A stretch of DNA of 52,331 nucleotides from Saprospiraceae bacterium (lineage in GTDB: Bacteria; Bacteroidota; Bacteroidia; Chitinophagales; Saprospiraceae). Below are positions 52,185-52,331 of this stretch, piece by piece (positions within the stretch are counted from its first letter, which is position 1; each line of letters starts with the position of its first letter). The DNA lies in contig JAHQWA010000009.1 of the NCBI GenBank assembly GCA_019634045.1, positions 1 through 52,331 of the forward strand, given 5' to 3'. The translations under genes were made by a program, and so were the position numbers. Under the pieces are notes generated by a model. It saw only the letters and a program-made list of their open reading frames with translations, did not search any database and was not told the origin of the DNA.

Positions 52185-52331
52185 ATGGATAAAGACACTT
52201 TATATGCACGATGGTTAAGTGGCGAGATCACTGCTGAGGAAGAGCAGGAACTCAAGAAGAGTGGTGCTTTGGAGGAACTGGAAGCGATTACCCGCTTTAC
52301 AGATACTTCCCGTCTTCCACCTTATGATCCC
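52185..52331 (+). CDS. FecR-like anti-sigma factor, 3'-truncated by window edge
   Basis: Only the first 49 residues are present. LYARWLSGEITAEEEQEL is the usual N-terminal cytoplasmic anti-sigma motif of FecR-type proteins (hxxxWLsGEhs.eE...), which binds the sigma factor. The membrane segment and the FecR domain would lie outside the window. An ATG two codons earlier (52179) is also possible. Assignment rests on this short motif plus the position 44 bp after an ECF sigma gene. Confidence 0.75.
   Translation, partial: MDKDTLYARWLSGEITAEEEQELKKSGALEELEAITRFTDTSRLPPYDP

Noticed and set aside
1..52331. tRNA, rRNA, CRISPR arrays, insertion sequences, prophage or defence islands
   Set aside because: Looked for by eye along the whole window; no cloverleaf-like, regular repeat-spacer, transposase or phage signature was found.

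Overview
The window reads as chromosomal DNA of a free-living Bacteroidota, most likely a member of the Saprospiria (Lewinella/Haliscomenobacter-like). Supporting signs are a type IX secretion sorting domain (gliding-motility C-terminal type), the MurF-Alr fusion, FtsX-like permeases with a PadR partner, a FecI-like sigma factor followed by a FecR-like anti-sigma factor, head-GIN and SusD-era style lipoproteins, absence of clear Shine-Dalgarno sites, and several -7 boxes of the Bacteroidota form TAnnTTTG. The species assignment is inference. No rRNA, tRNA, CRISPR array, insertion sequence or phage gene was recognised.

Left part (1-16.4 kb): the 3' part of a sodium:solute symporter, a ketoacyl-ACP-synthase-III-like enzyme with altered active site beside an acyl-CoA synthetase, a DUF6090 membrane protein, an outer-membrane beta-barrel protein, two large FtsX-like permeases (the second translationally coupled to a PadR repressor with a clear palindromic operator), a T9SS-exported adhesin-like protein, an unknown protein with kinase-like motifs, a methyltransferase and a head-GIN lipoprotein. 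Middle part (16.4-34.3 kb): housekeeping and envelope genes: ruvC, a flippase-like membrane protein, DUF3108 and DUF4230 proteins, tandem POT peptide transporters, a three-gene parvulin/SurA periplasmic chaperone operon, purD with murF-alr, and a lipoprotein sulfatase.

Right part (34.3-51.4 kb): the most interesting region, interpreted here as a neutral-lipid (triacylglycerol/wax ester) synthesis and lipid-granule module. It contains a SARP-like BTAD regulator, a coiled-coil protein, a WS/DGAT acyltransferase fused to an SCP2 lipid-binding domain, gpsA, a 1094-residue GPAT-HAD-AGPAT fusion, two paralogous alpha/beta hydrolases around a fatty-acid hydroxylase-type membrane enzyme, an ArsA/Get3-type ATPase with C-terminal HSP20-like domain, and three phasin-like proteins, one carrying a helix-hairpin-helix DNA-binding-type domain. 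GpsA would make glycerol-3-phosphate, the fusion would make lysophosphatidate and phosphatidate (perhaps diacylglycerol through the HAD part), the WS/DGAT would make the neutral lipid, the phasin-like proteins would coat and possibly tether the granule, and the hydrolases would mobilise it.

Two promoter regions at opposite ends of this module (35.7 kb and 51.3 kb) share the heptamer AGTTACA repeated at exactly 11-bp intervals and placed 9 bp from a -7-like box. This is the arrangement known for SARP-family activators, and a SARP-like gene lies in the operon driven by one of these promoters. The sequence therefore suggests a small BTAD-controlled storage-lipid regulon, which I consider the main finding. 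The window ends with an ECF sigma factor and the start of its presumed anti-sigma factor.
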